NCBI RefSeq assembly: GCF_024721155.1
Contig: NZ_JAHVAP010000011.1
Coordinates: forward strand, 113,187-177,186
DNA from: Mucilaginibacter phenanthrenivorans
GTDB lineage: Bacteria > Bacteroidota > Bacteroidia > Sphingobacteriales > Sphingobacteriaceae
Reading direction: 5' to 3'
Length of the DNA: 64,000 nucleotides
Positions within the stretch are counted from its first letter, which is position 1. Every line of letters begins with the position of its first letter. Position numbers and translations under genes: made by a program. Below, one piece after another: positions 44,961 to 53,248 of this stretch. The notes under the pieces are model-generated. The model made no database searches, was not told where the DNA came from, and saw only the letters and a program-made list of their open reading frames with translations.

Positions 44961-45665
44961 TTACGGAGTGCTTACTGCAACAGGCAGCACTTTTCCATTA
45001 AAGAATTTGTGCCCGGTTACCGAAAAATCGGCAATGTATTTCCCCATTTCAAAAGCCATCACCGGGGATTCGTAACCAGGGAAGGCCTTTTCCAGCATTT
45101 CAGTTTGTGCAGATCCCAATGCAAGGCAGTTTACTTTTATCTCCTGCTCAGCCAATTCAAGCGCCAGGCATTCTGTTAAAGTATGCAATGCGGCCTTGCT
45201 TGCCGAATAGGCTGACAAGCCCGGAAACTTAACGCTACCCTGGTAACCACCCATGCTGCCAACATTTAGGATATGCGCTCCCTTTGGCATCAAATTAAGC
45301 AAGCTTTGTATAATGCGAACGTGCCCAATAAAATTGCCCTGTAGCATCTCAACAAAATCCATTTCCAGCAATTCAGTAAATGGTTTGTTAATTAAAACAC
45401 CGGCGTTATTTATTAATACATCAATCCGGTTGTCGAAGTTAGCGGCAATGAACTGCTGAAGCCCGGCATAATCATCGTGAACGATATCAAAGGCCAAAGC
45501 AAATATTTCGGCTTCGGGATTTAAACCGTGGGCAATTTCTAATAGCCGCTCCAGTTTATCCTGCGAACGGGCTAATGCAATTACCTTGTGCTTGCCCGAT
45601 AGTATAAGCTCAAGCACTGCTTCAAAACCTACCCCGCTGCTGGCGCCTGTTACAATAATGTTCAT
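44961..45665 (-). CDS. Short-chain dehydrogenase/reductase
   Basis: 234 residues, classical SDR with TGASSGVG, NNAG, the catalytic Ser in VGSMGG and YSASK. NAD(P)-dependent oxidoreduction of an unknown carbonyl or hydroxyl substrate. It is 39 bases downstream of the aromatic amino acid hydroxylase on the same strand, so a role next to that enzyme, such as pterin recycling, is an attractive guess but not shown by sequence. Confidence 0.9.
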   Translation of the reverse strand: MNIIVTGASSGVGFEAVLELILSGKHKVIALARSQDKLERLLEIAHGLNPEAEIFALAFDIVHDDYAGLQQFIAANFDNRIDVLINNAGVLINKPFTELLEMDFVEMLQGNFIGHVRIIQSLLNLMPKGAHILNVGSMGGYQGSVKFPGLSAYSASKAALHTLTECLALELAEQEIKVNCLALGSAQTEMLEKAFPGYESPVMAFEMGKYIADFSVTGHKFFNGKVLPVAVSTP

Positions 45666-45704
45666 AGTAGAATGATTGATGTTGGCAATTTTACAAACAA
45701 ATTG

Positions 45705-47480
45705 CTACACCACCAATTTTTGCTCAACCGGATGTTTAATTAAATAAAAACCATCGTTTATTAGCTTCTTGTATTCGGGCTCTGCATTTGCCTTTTTTTC
45801 AAGAAAGCTCCGTATTTCGGCAGCAACTTGTGGTTCCGCTTCTTCATGATCCAATATCTCCAATATTTCAAGGGCACATAGCCAGTCGTCATGATGATAT
45901 CTTTGAAGCATTTGCCAAACATTGCCTAAAAAACCATAATCTCCACCTTTTTGTCTGCGATTTCTAACTTGTTGATAAAGCTTTTGAAGCTCAATTGTAC
46001 TCTGATCATAGTCAACATGGTGGGTAGTTGTGCTTGATTTATAGGCGATCTCCAAAAACTGCTCCTTGTCGGCTGCGCCGCAAAAAACAGAAACGATTTT
46101 TTCACCAACGGCCATATCATAAACGCCCCACGCGGGATCAAATAACACCTCACCAGACACACCTTTAACAGTACAATTAGTAAAAGTGATCAGTTGCGTT
46201 TTACCGTTTGATGAGATAATTTCCTTTACTTCACCATTAACGGTGATACCGTCTTCAAACGTTAAAACAGCAGCTTTACCCTGCTCAATACCAAAATAGT
46301 TCAACTCTTCAATACTCAAATTTTCCAGTGGCATGGCATGCCCCTTTAGCTTCCCAACAGGTGAGCTAAACCCATCTTTATGGTAATCCTTACCATGCCC
46401 CTTTAGCTCACGGTTATCAATTGCAAGGGCAGACGGGCCGATGGTTTTAATAAAAACAGGTTCACCATTTATTTCCTTAAAATCAGCAAAAGTGCCTGAA
46501 ACCTGTAAGCCCGAGCTGTAAACTGCAGTACAGGTATTTTTACTGTCGATAGCTTTTTGCAGTCCATAAACTCCGCCACGCCTGAATGACATGGTGTTGG
46601 CAAAAGTTTCCAGCACATCAATCAGGTTTTGAAAGGTAGGCGTAACAAATAGTTGAGGCTGCGTTTTCGTAATATCATAAGTGTAATTTACCGCATTAAT
46701 TGTATATGGTATCTTTTTGATATCGCAATCCATACAACTTGCACTTTCGCCTATTGAAGATAATAAACCAGCGCCATAAATTTTAGGATTTTCCAATGTG
46801 CCGATTAGCCCGTACTCTACCGTCCACCAATGCAGACGACTTAGTAGCGCCATTTCCGATGGCTCACCCATATTTTCCTGCCGATGGGCAAGCAGTTCTT
46901 CTGCCTGTTTTATTTCGTTTTCATCAGCATCGGGCATCTCTTTTAATATAGACAGCGCCCTTATTGCTTCATACAATTCAAAATCCTGGGCAGAAAACAT
47001 TGCCTTTGCCCCTATCGACCCAAAGTAGCTCAGGTATTCATGGTAATCCTTGTCTGCTATAATTGGCGCATGCCCGGCCGACTCATGAATAATATCTGGT
47101 GCAGGCGTATATTCAATATGCTTTAGCTGGCGGATATCCGCAGCAATAACCAAAACGCGGTACGCCTGGTACTCCATAAACGCTGCCGGTGGAATAAAAC
47201 CATCAACCGTTACCGCGCCCCAGCCAATTTTGCCAAGGGCATCGTTCATTTCCTGCAGGCTCGGGATCTTCTCGATAGAGAGCCCGGCCTTTTCAAGTCC
47301 CGGAATATATGGATAGTAGGCTACATCCTTAAGGTAGCTGTAATTCTGGCGCATCACGTAACGCCACACCGCATGGTCAATTGGCGTGTAGTGCGCGTAA
47401 TGCTGATTAACTATAAATTGTTTTAAATGTGCAGGCAATGCAGCCACCTGCGGATTATTAAAATCATTAAAACTGGCCAT
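45705..47480 (-). CDS. Aromatic amino acid hydroxylase with long C-terminal extension
   Basis: 591 residues. The catalytic domain (about 20-335) is that of pterin-dependent phenylalanine/tyrosine/tryptophan hydroxylases. Iron ligands: His132 and His137 in HESAGHAP and Glu222 in WWTVEYGL. A helical insertion of about 45 residues (about 160-210) separates the ligands. The C-terminal 250 residues are beta-rich, with AAVLTFEDGITVNGEVK, and are not part of known regulatory ACT domains. Probably phenylalanine to tyrosine. ATG 47480 is chosen over an upstream start at 47579; a -7 element at 47504-47511 would exclude the latter. Confidence 0.9.
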   Translation of the reverse strand: MASFNDFNNPQVAALPAHLKQFIVNQHYAHYTPIDHAVWRYVMRQNYSYLKDVAYYPYIPGLEKAGLSIEKIPSLQEMNDALGKIGWGAVTVDGFIPPAAFMEYQAYRVLVIAADIRQLKHIEYTPAPDIIHESAGHAPIIADKDYHEYLSYFGSIGAKAMFSAQDFELYEAIRALSILKEMPDADENEIKQAEELLAHRQENMGEPSEMALLSRLHWWTVEYGLIGTLENPKIYGAGLLSSIGESASCMDCDIKKIPYTINAVNYTYDITKTQPQLFVTPTFQNLIDVLETFANTMSFRRGGVYGLQKAIDSKNTCTAVYSSGLQVSGTFADFKEINGEPVFIKTIGPSALAIDNRELKGHGKDYHKDGFSSPVGKLKGHAMPLENLSIEELNYFGIEQGKAAVLTFEDGITVNGEVKEIISSNGKTQLITFTNCTVKGVSGEVLFDPAWGVYDMAVGEKIVSVFCGAADKEQFLEIAYKSSTTTHHVDYDQSTIELQKLYQQVRNRRQKGGDYGFLGNVWQMLQRYHHDDWLCALEILEILDHEEAEPQVAAEIRSFLEKKANAEPEYKKLINDGFYLIKHPVEQKLVV

Positions 47481-47503
47481 TAACTTTGGTTTTGTTGGAT
47501 AGG

Positions 47504-47511
47504 CAAAATTA
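47504..47511 (-). promoter_or_regulatory. -7 element for the aromatic amino acid hydroxylase
   Basis: The minus strand reads TAATTTTG, a perfect TAnnTTTG, 23 bases before the ATG at 47480. Confidence 0.45.
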
Positions 47512-47599
47512 GTGTTTTTGAGCAATTGGTTGATTAAGTAAGTGGTTATATATTTTATTGGTAGACCCAATATAACCAAATCAACTATTCAATTTCTCT

Positions 47600-48544
47600 T
47601 CAGGTAAATCCGTCATGTAATCTTGATGGGCGGATAACGTAATAGAGCCCCAAAAATGCTACTATCAACGATATTAAATAAAAAGACGTTGCCAGCAGTA
47701 CTGCGAGATCTGGCTTCATAGGGAAAACTTTTGCCATTACCGTAAAAAACGCTTCCCTGGCACCCGCCCCGCCGGCTGTAGGAATAAGAATTGCAAAGCC
47801 TGATATTAGAAACGACAACAGGTAAGGCGAAAATTCACCATGAAACCCTGCCTGGTAAAAGTCGGGCTGACTTAATATTACGCAGGCTATTGTTAATAAC
47901 TGCAACGATTGCAGGATCAATGCCTTTCCATGTGCCTGAAAAAAATATTTGGTGTAGTCCCTGAAAAATCTGTGTACCACAAAATAATAGACCAGTGAGA
48001 TCACCAGGAACGCAGCGAATGCAAGCCATGAATAGCTGCTTATCTGCGGGATTAAAAATACAAATACGGTTGCTATAAGCGCAATTGCCCACAAACCGCT
48101 CAGCCTGTCGAACATAACTGCCCAGAACACTCTTTTAACCGGTATTTTGTAAGTTTTGTTGATGAGGTACATTTTGTACCCGTCGCCCCCAATGCCACCC
48201 GGCAGCAGGATATTATAGAACATCCCCAGGAAATACAGCCTTAAGTTGTATTTTGGGTTTAGGTTTAGTCCTATCGATTTAAAAAAGCTCAGCAAACGCC
48301 AGGCTGAAACGATCATAGAAAAAAAGAAGCATAAGATTGCGGCTCCGTACATTAACCAATATTTGGGGTGCAAAAGCCTGTACTTTACCGAGTTGATGTC
48401 AACCTTGCTAAACACCCAAACCAGCAATACCGTGGTAACACCAATCTTCAAAACCAGCTTAGCAACGTTCCAGATCTTCTGCTTCGTTGTTTTGTATTTC
48501 AATACTTCAACTTCGTCGGTAATAGCCTGTTCTTCGTTAGTCAT
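47600..48544 (-). CDS. Lysylphosphatidylglycerol synthase/UPF0104-type membrane protein
   Basis: 314 residues, about eight membrane helices, LPG_synthase_TM (UPF0104) family. GMFYNILLPGGIGGDGYKMY and FLISGFAILIPTAGGAGARE are the signature segments. The synthetase domain of MprF is absent, so it is the stand-alone flippase-like part, perhaps for lipids or glycolipids. ATG 48544 is used; an in-frame TTG six codons earlier is in the promoter. TATCTTTG (48551-48558, minus) lies 6 bases from the ATG. Confidence 0.85.
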   Translation of the reverse strand: MTNEEQAITDEVEVLKYKTTKQKIWNVAKLVLKIGVTTVLLVWVFSKVDINSVKYRLLHPKYWLMYGAAILCFFFSMIVSAWRLLSFFKSIGLNLNPKYNLRLYFLGMFYNILLPGGIGGDGYKMYLINKTYKIPVKRVFWAVMFDRLSGLWAIALIATVFVFLIPQISSYSWLAFAAFLVISLVYYFVVHRFFRDYTKYFFQAHGKALILQSLQLLTIACVILSQPDFYQAGFHGEFSPYLLSFLISGFAILIPTAGGAGAREAFFTVMAKVFPMKPDLAVLLATSFYLISLIVAFLGLYYVIRPSRLHDGFT

Positions 48545-48615
48545 GTGGGGCAAAGATAACAAAAAGGGATTATGGGCGATGAAAGGTTGAACCAGGGCAT
48601 AAAGTAAAATGACGA

Positions 48616-49419
48616 TTATTTAGGCACAAGCCGTGGCGCAATCCTGGTAAGCACGCTGGGCAAAAGCCGATTTAGCCAGAGCCCGATCCGCTCACTGCTG
48701 AACTTGCCGACATATGCCTCGAATTTACCTCCTTTAATGGCCTTCATGATCTGTTTAGCAGCACGATCTGCCGGGAGGCCGTTTTCTATATTTTCAGAGG
48801 GCTTACCCAAACCGTAAGGCTTATTGGTAACCGCGTATAGTGAAATATTGGTACGGATATAACCCGGTGTAAGTATAGTTACCTTAATATTGTCGGCTGT
48901 TACTTCAGCCCGCAGGCAGTCAAAAAAGCCATGGAGGGCATGCTTCGCAGCGGCATAGGCCGACCGCATAGGCGTTCCTATCTTGCCCATAACACTACTG
49001 GTAACCACAAAGTGCCCCGCTCGTTTTTCTATAAAATGAGGCAGCAACGCTTTGGTGAGCACTACATAACTAAAGTAATCCAATTCCATTAACCTGCGAT
49101 GCACTTCTATTTCGGTATCGATGACAAGAGATCTTTGGGTTACGCCGCCATTATGCACCATAATATCTATGCCGCCAAAGCATTTAATTGCTTCAATCGT
49201 TTTGTCTTGCAATGAGTCGGTATCAGAAAGGTCCAATGGAAGCAATTGAACTTGCCCGGGAACACTGCAGCCTTGCTTAACACGTTCCAATTCAGGCAGT
49301 CGTCTGCTGGATAATATCAGCTTTGCACCTGCGGCGGACAAGGCATAAGCCAGCGCTTCACCAATTCCGGAAGAAGCGCCTGTTATCCAGACAACCTTAT
49401 TGTTGAAATGATTGGCCAT
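48616..49419 (-). CDS. Short-chain dehydrogenase/reductase, DHRS7-like
   Basis: 267 residues. Glycine motif TGASSGIGEALA, an NNAG variant HNGG, catalytic Ser in VTSSVMGK and the YAAAK motif; the tail WLNRLLPSVLTRIAPRLV is a membrane-associated helix as in DHRS7B-type SDRs. Reduces a lipid-like carbonyl by inference. ATG 49419 preferred to a TTG three codons upstream. It lies 14 bases after the DUF1003 gene and so is in one operon with it. Confidence 0.9.
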   Translation of the reverse strand: MANHFNNKVVWITGASSGIGEALAYALSAAGAKLILSSRRLPELERVKQGCSVPGQVQLLPLDLSDTDSLQDKTIEAIKCFGGIDIMVHNGGVTQRSLVIDTEIEVHRRLMELDYFSYVVLTKALLPHFIEKRAGHFVVTSSVMGKIGTPMRSAYAAAKHALHGFFDCLRAEVTADNIKVTILTPGYIRTNISLYAVTNKPYGLGKPSENIENGLPADRAAKQIMKAIKGGKFEAYVGKFSSERIGLWLNRLLPSVLTRIAPRLVPK

Positions 49420-49433
49420 CCCAGACAATTGCT

Positions 49434-49850
49434 TTACCCTTTCTTATCCATTTTCTCCAATATCGCTAAGATCTTATCCAGCTTATCTATTTCTATGGAG
49501 TTGAGCTTTGTAAGCAATTCTTCTATTTCTTTTTTTGCTTCACAGTTTGTTTCGTAATCAGCATCGGCCTGTGCACGGTCGCGCTGGCTTTGGCGATTTT
49601 GGGCCATCATAATAATGGGGGCAGCATAGGCTGCCTGGGTTGAGAAAAGCAGGTTTAGTAAAATAAATGGATACACGTCCCATTGGTATTTTAATCCGAT
49701 AACATTCAACGTCATCCAAACTACGACTATCAGTGTTTGAATGATGATGAAACGCCACGAACCCATACCATTTGCTACTGAGTCGGCAAGGCGTTGTCCG
49801 AATTCTAATGAGGCCTGATGTTTTTCATGCCATGTTTTGTGAAGATTCAT
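49434..49850 (-). CDS. DUF1003 membrane protein
   Basis: 138 residues. The DUF1003 core has two helices: FIIIQTLIVVVWMTLNVI and DVYPFILLNLLFSTQAAYAA, with the family motif PFILLNLLFSTQAAYAAPII followed by NRQSQRDR. The C-terminal 40 residues form a coiled coil (CEAKKEIEELLTKLNSIEID). Function unknown; some relatives are linked to ions. First gene of a short minus-strand operon. Confidence 0.9.
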   Translation of the reverse strand: MNLHKTWHEKHQASLEFGQRLADSVANGMGSWRFIIIQTLIVVVWMTLNVIGLKYQWDVYPFILLNLLFSTQAAYAAPIIMMAQNRQSQRDRAQADADYETNCEAKKEIEELLTKLNSIEIDKLDKILAILEKMDKKG

Positions 49851-50175
49851 AAGGGGTATTTGTTTTAGTTTATTTTGCTAAAGATATATAAAAAGGAGAG
49901 ACAAGAAGGAAGAGTTTAGAAATCAAGAGCCAGGAATCAAGATTCAAGAAAAAACAACAAAAATACAATACGATCATCTCGAAATCAATTGCAAGAGTGT
50001 TATGAAATCCAACCCGTGAATTCCTCCTGGCTCTTGACTCCAATAAAAACCATATTTCATTTTTTTGATAAACTTTTATAGTTTAGGTTTGGGGATATTT
50101 ACCTGCTAAAAAAAGAGCCCTTTTGTTGCCTTTATAGCTATTTTTTATTATTGAAAGAGAAAACCACAGTTCAGT
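49851..50175. other. Divergent region with inverted stutter tracts
   Basis: 325 bases without a gene. Tracts at 49921-49948 (AATCAAGAGCCAGGAATCAA) and 50021-50042 (its inverted form, TCCTCCTGGCTCTTGACTCC) are complementary and could form a large stem with a 72-base loop. Promoters of DUF1003 and the ABC gene must lie here; no perfect -7 element was found. Confidence 0.55.
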
Positions 50176-51219
50176 ATGCAAGATGACATGATCCTGGAAA
50201 CCATATCGGTAACCAAAAATTATTTTGGCGATAAATCTTCAGGAGTTAATAATGTAACCATATTTATTCCGAAGGGAAAAGTTACCGCCATTGTGGGCGA
50301 AAGCGGCAGCGGCAAAACTACCCTGCTTAATTTATTATTTGGTTTGTTGCAGCCTGACAGCGGCGAGGTTTTTTTTAAGGAGGAACGCATTTTAAAGCGC
50401 GAGGAAAAGCTGCAACCCGCGCACGAAGCCATGCGCCTGGTTACCCAAAACAACCAGGATATGGATTTGGAAGCCACTGTTTGGGAGAGTGTGCGGTCGG
50501 GCTTGAGAATTGGCGAGATTGGCCAGGAGGACGAAGAAAAAAAAATAACCGACTCATTGAATATGCTGGATATTTTCCAGCTAAGAGACCAGCCATTTGG
50601 CAAGCTAAGTGGCGGCGAAAAACAGCGGGTAACCATAGCAAAGGCCCTTATCAGCAAGCCTGAGGTTATTTTGCTTGATGAGCCATTTAACCAGGTTGAT
50701 GCCACTTACCGTGAAGGATTACAGCACGACATCAGGTACATTGTAAAAGAATGGGGAGTAACTATCGTACTGGTATCACATGATCCGGCGGAGATCCTGT
50801 CTATGGCCGACGAATTGATAGTTTTGAAAGAGGGCGAAATTGTTGAGAATGGCAGCCCTGAGGATTTATATAACACTCCCAAGCTGTTATACACCGCCCA
50901 AATATTAGCCAGCATCAGCCAGCTCACATCTGATGAGGCAAAAGCCTGCGGCCTTAAGAGCAAGCGCGGCACCGTAGTTGTTTATGCTGAACATGTTAAA
51001 ATAGTCAAAGGCCTTGGTAACAAGTGGACAGTTAAACAAATTCTTTTTAAAGGTTTCTTTGAGGAATTAATAATTGAGCGCGATGGCGTTATTTTAAGAG
51101 CAAATAATTATAACAAAGGCAAATACGACATCGGCAGTAAGATCAGTGTTAGCATTGAAGACTACTTTGAATTTGGTAAATGGGAAACGCCGGCGAGATC
51201 ACTACCGAAGGACATTTAG
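50176..51219 (+). CDS. Orphan ABC transporter ATP-binding protein
   Basis: 347 residues. Complete nucleotide-binding domain: Walker A GESGSGKT (41-48), signature LSGGE (144-148), Walker B VILLDEP (164-170) and switch His202 in LVSHDPAEI. The C-terminal 100 residues (about 250-347) look like a TOBE-type beta domain, as in maltose/iron/spermidine-type importers. No permease or binding protein is adjacent, so its partner must be elsewhere. Followed by a large inverted repeat before the convergent EamA gene. Confidence 0.9.
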   Translation: MQDDMILETISVTKNYFGDKSSGVNNVTIFIPKGKVTAIVGESGSGKTTLLNLLFGLLQPDSGEVFFKEERILKREEKLQPAHEAMRLVTQNNQDMDLEATVWESVRSGLRIGEIGQEDEEKKITDSLNMLDIFQLRDQPFGKLSGGEKQRVTIAKALISKPEVILLDEPFNQVDATYREGLQHDIRYIVKEWGVTIVLVSHDPAEILSMADELIVLKEGEIVENGSPEDLYNTPKLLYTAQILASISQLTSDEAKACGLKSKRGTVVVYAEHVKIVKGLGNKWTVKQILFKGFFEELIIERDGVILRANNYNKGKYDIGSKISVSIEDYFEFGKWETPARSLPKDI

Positions 51220-51233
51220 GTTGATTAATAAAC

Positions 51234-51306
51234 GTAGGGGCGTATCGCATACGCCCTATAAAAGCGACATGCCAGCATGGTTAGGGCGTATGCGATACGC
51301 CCCTAC
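51234..51306. repeat. Perfect 25-bp inverted repeat at a convergent junction
   Basis: Arms 51234-51258 and 51282-51306 are exact inverted copies beginning GTAGGGGCGTATCGCATACG; the 23-base loop holds a smaller hairpin (ATGC/GCAT). It lies between convergent ABC and EamA genes and can stop transcription in both directions. No mobile gene is associated. Confidence 0.85.
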
Positions 51307-51319
51307 CGGACATGGCAAA

Positions 51320-52270
51320 TTATTCAACGGCTAACACCATTTTCTCTTTTCTATACTTCGCTAAATTAATCAACAACACACTTCCTAATATTACAAACAA
51401 TCCGGCCAGCTGCGTAAACGAAATATGTTCTGCGGCAAACACCACGCCCAATATCACCGCTATAACCGGGTTAACATAAGCGTAGGTGCTAACCTGGGTT
51501 GCCGGCCTTACCTGCAATAACCACACATAAGCATTATAAGCGGCAATTGAACCAAACAATACCAGGTATCCTATGGCAAGCCAGCTGGTGGTTTGTATCT
51601 TATGCAGATCTAAGCCGCTATACTCGTTATGCATAAAGCTAACCGGGATGTAGGCAATACCGGCAATCAGCATCTGCCATGCTGTGCTTACCGAGGCAGA
51701 GCCGGTTGTCGGCCGGTGCTTGGAAAATAACGAACCCGCCGACCATGAGATTGACCCCAACAGCAACAACAGCATCCATGGCAGCTTTGAAGCGCCGCCA
51801 CCCGAAAATATATTCTCCAGTTGCTCGCTAAACAATACTATCACACCAATAAAACCTATGATCAGGCCCACTATTGTTGACTTTTGCTTTAGGTTGATGC
51901 TCCAGTTAGGCTTATCAAGCAATACAAACCAGATCGGGGCCGACGATACCATGATAGCCACCATGGCGCTTGGCAGCGTTTGCTCGGCCCATATTACAAT
52001 GCCGTTACCCACCAGCAATAACAACAAGCCGGTTACCGCCGCATTTAAAATGTCACGCTTCACGAAAACCTTCTCGCCCTTAATTATACACCAGGTCATT
52101 AATATCATCCCAGCGATAATGAAACGTATAGCGCCCAATAAAAACGGAGGCATCCCGCCTTGTTCCGCCAAACGAATAAAAAAATAGGTTGAACCCCAAA
52201 CGATGTAAACCGTTGCGAAGGCTATAACCACTAATATGGGTGAGGCTGATTTTTTTTGTTGTGAAGGCAT
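51320..52270 (-). CDS. EamA/DMT-family exporter
   Basis: 316 residues, ten membrane helices in two EamA repeats (about 12-140 and 160-300). First repeat YIVWGSTYFFIRLAEQGG, second GSISWSAGSLFSK and ATQVSTYAYVNPVIAVILGV. Family members export amino acids and metabolites. It lies 7 bases downstream of an Lrp/AsnC regulator in the same operon, so amino acid efflux under Lrp control is likely. Confidence 0.92.
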   Translation of the reverse strand: MPSQQKKSASPILVVIAFATVYIVWGSTYFFIRLAEQGGMPPFLLGAIRFIIAGMILMTWCIIKGEKVFVKRDILNAAVTGLLLLLVGNGIVIWAEQTLPSAMVAIMVSSAPIWFVLLDKPNWSINLKQKSTIVGLIIGFIGVIVLFSEQLENIFSGGGASKLPWMLLLLLGSISWSAGSLFSKHRPTTGSASVSTAWQMLIAGIAYIPVSFMHNEYSGLDLHKIQTTSWLAIGYLVLFGSIAAYNAYVWLLQVRPATQVSTYAYVNPVIAVILGVVFAAEHISFTQLAGLFVILGSVLLINLAKYRKEKMVLAVE

Positions 52271-52277
52271 GAGCTTA

Positions 52278-52757
52278 TTATTTTTCGGGTATAACCAATT
52301 GTTGTTCCTCCTTAACCGTTTCCAGCACTATGGTGGTGCGGGTGCTTAACAGGTTGGGGATTTTGCTGAAGTCGTTACGCATCAGATGCATCAGCGAGGC
52401 TGAATCATAAGTGCGAACCTTAACCAGGTAGCAATCGTCGCCGGCTACGTGGTGTACTTCTTGAACCTCTGGAATTTTGGCGAGTTGTTTTGCCGAATCG
52501 TTGCATCCGGGCCCATCATTGGCCTTCATGAAGATAAAGGCAAGCATTTTCTGTTGTAGGGCATCGGGATTAATGCGGGCCGTATATTGGCGGATCACGC
52601 TTTTTTGTTCGAGCTTTTTAACGCGCTCCAGTACACCCGAAGGCGCCATGCCCAGTTCACGCGCCAGGTCGGCGTTGCTGATGCGGGCATTTTCCTGCAT
52701 TAAGCGAAGAATGTGCAGGTCTGTTTTATCCAGTACAATTTCCGTTTCGTTAATCAT
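52278..52757 (-). CDS. Lrp/AsnC-family regulator
   Basis: 159 residues. N-terminal helix-turn-helix (about 10-60) with ISNADLARELGMAPSGVLER and a C-terminal RAM ligand-binding domain (about 75-150) with VQEVHHVAGDDCYLVKVRT. It senses amino acids and forms octamers. It heads a two-gene operon with the EamA exporter; a palindrome and two direct repeats lie immediately upstream, suggesting autoregulation. Confidence 0.94.
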   Translation of the reverse strand: MINETEIVLDKTDLHILRLMQENARISNADLARELGMAPSGVLERVKKLEQKSVIRQYTARINPDALQQKMLAFIFMKANDGPGCNDSAKQLAKIPEVQEVHHVAGDDCYLVKVRTYDSASLMHLMRNDFSKIPNLLSTRTTIVLETVKEEQQLVIPEK

Positions 52758-52758
52758 A

Positions 52759-52821
52759 CTGTAATATTACAGCTATTTTGAATTTAATTCATAATATACT
52801 TAAAAAAAATGAATTTAATTC
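52759..52821. promoter_or_regulatory. Candidate Lrp operator array
   Basis: CTGTAATATTACAG (52759-52772) is a perfect 14-base palindrome 2 bases from the lrp start. Two identical boxes GAATTTAATTC lie at 52780-52790 and 52811-52821, exactly 31 bases apart, about three helical turns, so they fall on one DNA face. That phasing is typical for Lrp-type wrapping. Confidence 0.45.
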
Positions 52822-52860
52822 GACAAAAGTAGCAATTATGTGTTTAAACAACTTTTTATA

Positions 52861-53076
52861 CTACTTTATTTTGATCACCTTATCATTCTTATGTTCCTCC
52901 GGCTTTGGAATATGCTTCACTATAAATATTAAGGAATGAGCCAGCAACTTCAACGCTTTTACAGAAAAGTGAACAAATGGCTTCATTACCCGCCAGGTGT
53001 CTTGCAATGTATCCATTCGGGTTACCGGTTTTTCTTTTTGAGTGTTTCCTATCCGCTGTGTGTTTTGATTTGCCAT
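52861..53076 (-). CDS. Small basic hypothetical protein
   Basis: 71 residues, basic, with a helical centre MKPFVHFSVKALKLLAHSLI that could be amphipathic or a membrane anchor. It starts at ATG 53076 and ends in a Lys-rich tail. I do not recognise it. An overlapping frame (52889-53218) on the same strand is less convincing because it contains a stutter tract. Confidence 0.5.
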   Translation of the reverse strand: MANQNTQRIGNTQKEKPVTRMDTLQDTWRVMKPFVHFSVKALKLLAHSLIFIVKHIPKPEEHKNDKVIKIK

Positions 53077-53124
53077 CTGGTTTTTGTTTTATATTGATAA
53101 GATAAGCGTAAACCGTGCCAAGCT

Positions 53125-53158
53125 TGGTCATTGGGTCATTGGTTATTAAGTCATTGGA
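53125..53158. repeat. Degenerate stutter tract, GGTCATTGG type
   Basis: TGGTCATTGGGTCATTGG and, after TTATTAA, GTCATTGG: three copies of TCATTGG in 34 bases. Confidence 0.65.
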
Positions 53159-53248
53159 ATGGCGGTTTAGATTTTGCTTGTGTGTAAATGGCATTGTTAC
53201 ACACTTTATCATCTGCAATACTTAATTTTAGCTTTCTAAATCATCGCC

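Noticed and set aside
52889..53218. 109-codon minus-strand frame overlapping the small basic protein
   Set aside because: Its N-terminal part is encoded by a stutter tract and its composition is poor; the 71-codon frame is more plausible.
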